This document shows, one piece after another, positions 7,009 to 9,767 of a stretch of 9,767 nt of DNA. Position numbers and translations under genes: made by a program. Source of the DNA: Spirochaetales bacterium. Its GTDB lineage: Bacteria > Spirochaetota > Spirochaetia > Treponematales > UBA12059. The stretch covers positions 1 to 9,767 of the forward strand of contig JAFGUM010000036.1 of assembly GCA_016938515.1 (NCBI GenBank), given 5' to 3'. Below the pieces are notes generated by a model. It searched no databases. It saw only the letters and a program-made list of their open reading frames with translations, and was not told the origin of the DNA. Each line of letters opens with the position of its first letter. The stretch's first letter is position 1.

Positions 7009-7037
7009 TTGTCAATTTGACGGAGCAGTTCTATAAT
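7009..7037 (+). promoter_or_regulatory. Sigma-70-like promoter of the double-TetR gene
   Basis: TTGTCA (7009-7014) and a perfect TATAAT (7032-7037) are separated by exactly 17 nt, the strongest promoter match in the window. Transcription should start near 7044, leaving a leader of about 48 nt before the ATG at 7092. This rules out the more upstream in-frame ATGs (from 6957) as starts. An 11-bp palindrome GTCAA-T-TTGAC (7011-7021) covers the -35 and start of the spacer, a good place for repressor binding and autoregulation. Confidence 0.7.
7011..7021. promoter_or_regulatory. Palindrome over the tetR -35 element
   Basis: GTCAA-T-TTGAC is a perfect palindrome with a single central base, overlapping the TTGTCA -35 box. 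It continues into TTGACGGA (7017-7024), whose inverted copy TCCGTCAA is at 6941-6948 over the opposing -35 box. It may be a second repressor half-site or a second operator. Short palindromes arise by chance in A+T-rich DNA, so this is tentative. Confidence 0.35.
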
Positions 7038-7091
7038 ACCGGCGAGAAGCGTGAATCGTCTCTCAGTTTCAGGCAGGATGGAGCGTCGAGT

Positions 7092-8255
7092 ATGGCAGAC
7101 CAGGATAGCGGTACGCAAGCCAGAATACTGGAAACAGCTGTACGACTGTTCTCGTCCCGCTGGTACTCTTCTGTTTCTGTAGCGGAGATTTGCCGGGAGT
7201 CGGGCTTGTCCAACGGCATATTTTACCGCTACTTCCCTAACAAGGAAGCGCTCGTCATCCATATACTGGAAGAAGTCATAGACCAGGTCGCGGAAGCGCT
7301 TGAAGAGATAGAAGGAAGTAGCCTGGAGCAGCGCATAGAATCCATGGCAGGTATTCTCGTCAGCTTTACCGCGGAGCATCCCGACCTGATCACCGTGTTT
7401 CGCGAAGGACAGTACCGATACTTCGAATATGAGCGCCGACTAACGGACATGTACCGTCGCGTGCTGTCGCGCGTTCTCGGCAGGGCCGCGAGCGTATCCG
7501 AATACCTGGTAGCGATTGGCGGCCTGAGGTTTGCCGCGATTCGGGCTGCGCTGCAGGGTGCGAGCGTCTCAGTACGAGCTCTGGCCGATATAATAGCCCA
7601 CGGAGCCTTCAGCGGCATGTCCTGGGACGCCGACAAGGTGTTCAACATAACGGTAACGCCGCCAGCGATAAGCCTCGGTGACTCGAGCCGCGAACGCCTC
7701 ATGAAGGCCGGCAAGCGGCTCTTTGGCGAGCGCGGCTATCACGCCGTCAACATACACGAAATAACAGACGCCGCCGACCTGTCGGTGGGAGCATTCTACA
7801 AATACTTTGAAGGCAAGGACGCCTTCTTCCGCGAACAGATAACGTCGGTTGGCCATGAAGTGAGGCGTTTTATTTCCGCGAATCTGACGCCCGGCCTCAA
7901 CAGGCTCGAAGAGGAGATGCAGGGAATCTTCCTTTTTGGCGTGTATCTGTCGCTTGACCCGTGGTGCTACAACATCGCGCGCGAAGGCGAGTTTGTAGCG
8001 CCCGCGACGGTGCGGGAGTACTACACCTCGTTCCGGCGCGGCTACCTGAAGATGGGAACCGCGGGTCTGTCCCCGGCGGCCGTCGAAGCGGATGCCCTGT
8101 ACCTTGACAGCGCCATAGAGTTCTTCATGGGAATATCGCACTACTACGGCATGGAAGTAGCCTTCGACAAATCTCCGCACAACGCGCGAGCCATAGTCGA
8201 AGGCGTCGGCGACTGCCTTATCAACGGCTTGAGCTCGCGTCGGCAGGCGCCATAA
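7092..8255 (+). CDS. Tandem (double) TetR-family transcriptional regulator
   Basis: This 387-residue protein contains two TetR/AcrR units in one chain; ordinary family members have about 190-220 residues. The first N-terminal DNA-binding domain spans about residues 9-55 (ILETAVRLF ... SVAEICRESGLSNGIFYRYFPNKEAL), followed by a helical segment of about 130 residues. The second spans about 201-246 (RLMKAGKRLFGERGYHAVNIHEITDAADLSVGAFYKYFEGKDAFF), followed by a helical ligand-binding-type domain to the end. Both recognition helices keep the G-x-FY-x-YF core. The ATG at 7092 follows GGAG by 8 nt and lies below a strong promoter; upstream in-frame ATGs lie before or within that promoter. The gene is divergent from the KASIII-like/SDR/liv cluster and 12 nt from the next plus-strand gene. 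It likely senses an acyl-CoA or related ligand and controls both clusters, by inference. Confidence 0.9.
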   Translation: MADQDSGTQARILETAVRLFSSRWYSSVSVAEICRESGLSNGIFYRYFPNKEALVIHILEEVIDQVAEALEEIEGSSLEQRIESMAGILVSFTAEHPDLITVFREGQYRYFEYERRLTDMYRRVLSRVLGRAASVSEYLVAIGGLRFAAIRAALQGASVSVRALADIIAHGAFSGMSWDADKVFNITVTPPAISLGDSSRERLMKAGKRLFGERGYHAVNIHEITDAADLSVGAFYKYFEGKDAFFREQITSVGHEVRRFISANLTPGLNRLEEEMQGIFLFGVYLSLDPWCYNIAREGEFVAPATVREYYTSFRRGYLKMGTAGLSPAAVEADALYLDSAIEFFMGISHYYGMEVAFDKSPHNARAIVEGVGDCLINGLSSRRQAP

Positions 8256-8267
8256 CAGGAGGTACAG

Positions 8268-9278
8268 ATGGCCAAGGCCAAGATAGTCGGAACCGGTGTA
8301 TACGCGCCGGGAACGCCCATCGACAATGCTGAACTCATGAAACTGGCGGGCATCGAGTTTGACGCCGAGAAGCTTGAATCAAAGATCGGCATCAAGGCGC
8401 GGCACATAGCACGGCTGCGCGGCATAGACGAAACAAGCGCCGACTTTGCAGAAAAAGCCGCGCGCGCCGCGCTGGCCAACGCAGAGATCGACCCCATGGA
8501 CGTGGACCTCTTCGTCGTGGGCACCGATACGCCCGAGTACATCAGCCCCGCCACGTCGATACTCGTGCAAGGCCGCCTGCAAAAAGGCCAGCGCGACACC
8601 GGCGTCTTTGACGTAGGAGCCTCGTGCGCCAGCTTTGTCACGGCGTTCGACGCTGTCGCCCGCATGATGGCCGGCGACGCGTCGTTGCGTACCGCCGTCG
8701 TCGTTGGCGTGTACAACATGCCGGCGTACATCCGCCCCGGCGACGCGTTTGGCTGGTCCATCTTCGCTGACGGTGCCGGAGCCGTGGTGCTGTCACGCAC
8801 GGAGGACGACGACCCGTCGGGTTACATCGCGGGCAAGCTGGTGTCCGACGGCACGCAGTGGGACTACGTGGGCGTGTACGCGGGTGGCACGCGCAAACCG
8901 GTAACGCACGAGTTGCTCGAAGCCAACACCTGGGGTCTCGAACTGCTGCAGCGCCTACCTGGCGACCGCAACCTCAAGCTGTGGCCGCCCATCATCCGCG
9001 CGCTGTGCGACAAAGGCGGCGTGCCGCTGGAGCGGGTTTCCAGGTTTGTGCTCACCCAGATAAACAAGAGCGTCATTGGCGACGTCATGGACGCGCTCGG
9101 ACGCCCCAGGGACGCCGCTCCCACGGTGATGGACCGCTACGGCTACACGGGCTCTGGCTGTGTCCCCATGGCTTTCCATCACGCCGTCATTGACGGGCTT
9201 GTACGGCGCGGCGACCCGGTCGTGTTCTGCGCGTCCGGTGCTGGCTTTGCCGTCGGCGCGAACCTGTTTACCTATTGA
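8268..9278 (+). CDS. Second KASIII-like protein lacking the His and Asn of the KAS triad
   Basis: This is a 336-residue thiolase-fold protein, clearly KASIII-like in layout: AKIVGTGVYAPGTPIDN at the N-terminus, VGTDTPEYISPATS (84-97), the nucleophile block FDVGASCASFVTAFD (114-128) with Cys120, FADGAGAVVLS (166-176), and the C-terminal SGAGFAVGANLFTY (323-336). The block that should be HQAN reads TQIN (263-266), so the catalytic His is Thr263. The block that should be GNTS reads GYTGSG (292-297), so Asn is Tyr293. With Cys alone retained, decarboxylative Claisen condensation of malonyl-ACP seems unlikely; acyl transfer, or partnership with another subunit, is possible. The start follows AGGAGG by 5-7 nt and lies 12 nt after the TetR stop, so the two are probably cotranscribed. 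It is only distantly similar to the other KASIII-like protein here (6883-5867). Confidence 0.88.
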   Translation: MAKAKIVGTGVYAPGTPIDNAELMKLAGIEFDAEKLESKIGIKARHIARLRGIDETSADFAEKAARAALANAEIDPMDVDLFVVGTDTPEYISPATSILVQGRLQKGQRDTGVFDVGASCASFVTAFDAVARMMAGDASLRTAVVVGVYNMPAYIRPGDAFGWSIFADGAGAVVLSRTEDDDPSGYIAGKLVSDGTQWDYVGVYAGGTRKPVTHELLEANTWGLELLQRLPGDRNLKLWPPIIRALCDKGGVPLERVSRFVLTQINKSVIGDVMDALGRPRDAAPTVMDRYGYTGSGCVPMAFHHAVIDGLVRRGDPVVFCASGAGFAVGANLFTY

Positions 9279-9297
9279 GATTATGAACGCGCAAGAC

Positions 9298-9393
9298 GAA
9301 CGAAGAGGATACGAGAATTAGAGGAAAGAAAGAGAAGAAAATTTTTCTTTGCTTAACTCTTTCCTGTCTCTTTTCCTCTTATTCTCTTCGTTC
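9298..9393 (+). repeat. Long imperfect inverted repeat, purine arm/pyrimidine arm
   Basis: The 136-nt gap between the second KASIII-like gene and the CoA-transferase gene holds a nearly all-purine stretch (about 9298-9340) followed by a nearly all-pyrimidine one (about 9342-9394). The outer 14 bp pair, 9298-9311 with 9380-9393, with one G-U wobble (GAACGAAGAG matching CTCTTCGTTC). Interrupted pairing continues inward, for example AGGAAAG (9322-9328) with CTTTCCT (9359-9365). No U-tract ends the stem. It could be an mRNA stem-loop uncoupling the CoA-transferase from the upstream genes. Alternatively, an A+T-rich homopurine tract can have other structural roles. Confidence 0.6.
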
Positions 9394-9414
9394 TTTACCT
9401 ATAAGGAGGCATCT

Positions 9415-9767
9415 ATGTCCAAGTGGGATGACATGTACCGTTCAAGGATACGCCCGATAGACGAGGCGATTCAGTGTATCAAGAGTGGCTATGACGTGGT
9501 AGTCGGGCAGTGCGCCAGCGAGCCCCAGGGGACGATGGCAAGGCTGCACACCCTGGCGCCCGCCGTGCGCGACGTCCGGGTCTTTTCAGTGTTGACGCTC
9601 AAGCCCTACGACTTCTACATGAAGCCCGAGATGCGCGAGCACTTCGAGCTGGCCAGCTGGTTCCACGCGCCCGGCTCCCGTTCAGCTCTCAAAGCCGGTA
9701 CCGGCACGGTTACCTACGTACCCAACATGCTGCACCGTGCTGCTACCGACCGCATACACGCGCGCCC
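9415..9767 (+). CDS. Acetyl-CoA hydrolase/CoA-transferase family, N-terminal part
   Basis: The first 117 codons of this gene are in the window and it continues beyond the edge. The visible part, beginning MSKWDDMYRSRIRPIDEAI and reading QCIKSGYDVVVGQCASEPQGTMARL (20-44), then SVLTLKPYDF and VTYVPNMLHRA, matches the N-terminal domain of the acetyl-CoA hydrolase/transferase family (4-hydroxybutyrate CoA-transferase and butyryl-CoA:acetate CoA-transferase type). Such enzymes move CoA between carboxylates through a Glu thioester; the catalytic Glu lies in the C-terminal domain, outside the window, so transferase and hydrolase cannot be separated. TAAGGAGG lies 5 nt upstream of the ATG, the best Shine-Dalgarno in the window. 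It is codirectional with the TetR and KASIII-like genes and probably activates a carboxylate for that pathway. Confidence 0.85.
   Translation, partial: MSKWDDMYRSRIRPIDEAIQCIKSGYDVVVGQCASEPQGTMARLHTLAPAVRDVRVFSVLTLKPYDFYMKPEMREHFELASWFHAPGSRSALKAGTGTVTYVPNMLHRAATDRIHAR

Noticed and set aside
6957..7091. Earlier in-frame start for the TetR gene (ATG at 6957)
   Set aside because: The stretch holds the operator-like dyad and a strong TTGTCA-17-TATAAT promoter, and its translation is unlike any TetR N-terminus.
9283..9321. A 12-codon open frame after the second KASIII-like gene
   Set aside because: It has no Shine-Dalgarno sequence and overlaps the purine arm of the inverted repeat; a chance frame is more likely.

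Overview
This is a G+C-rich bacterial window built as two divergent gene clusters that share one A+T-rich control region at about 6884-7091. The organism cannot be named from sequence alone. The solute-binding protein has a signal peptide with no lipobox cysteine and a mature start of the 'FAMGGKDG' type. That style is familiar from G+C-rich Spirochaetota, so a spirochaete is a plausible but weak guess. All canonical ribosome-binding sites are AGGAGG-like.

Minus strand, reading away from the control region: a KASIII/thiolase-fold protein (6883-5867), a classical FabG-like SDR (5821-5081), and a complete branched-chain-amino-acid-type (HAAT family) ABC importer in the order binding protein (4989-3754), two permeases LivH (3673-2756) and LivM (2759-1803), and two ATPases LivG (1810-1091) and LivF (1094-390). 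An alpha/beta hydrolase (387 to beyond base 1) starts 2 nt after livF. livH to livF overlap by 4 or 8 nt, so translation is coupled. The binding-protein gene is flanked by hairpins and may have its own promoter, a common way to make the binding protein in excess.

Plus strand: an unusual regulator carrying two full TetR units in one chain (7092-8255), a second, divergent KASIII-like protein (8268-9278) 12 nt downstream, a 136-nt gap holding a long purine/pyrimidine inverted repeat, and the start of an acetyl-CoA hydrolase/CoA-transferase family gene (9415 to beyond 9767).

The gene set suggests a regulon for uptake and CoA-thioester metabolism of an organic acid or amino-acid-like compound. 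The importer would bring it in, the CoA-transferase activate it, the thiolase-fold proteins and SDR handle acyl or beta-ketoacyl intermediates, the hydrolase cleave an ester, thioester or lactone, and the double TetR sense an acyl ligand. This pathway is inference. The most distinctive points are the fused double TetR, the two KASIII paralogues that keep the nucleophilic Cys but have altered His/Asn catalytic positions, and the symmetric divergent operator region. I saw no RNA genes, CRISPR arrays, insertion sequences or clear rho-independent terminators.
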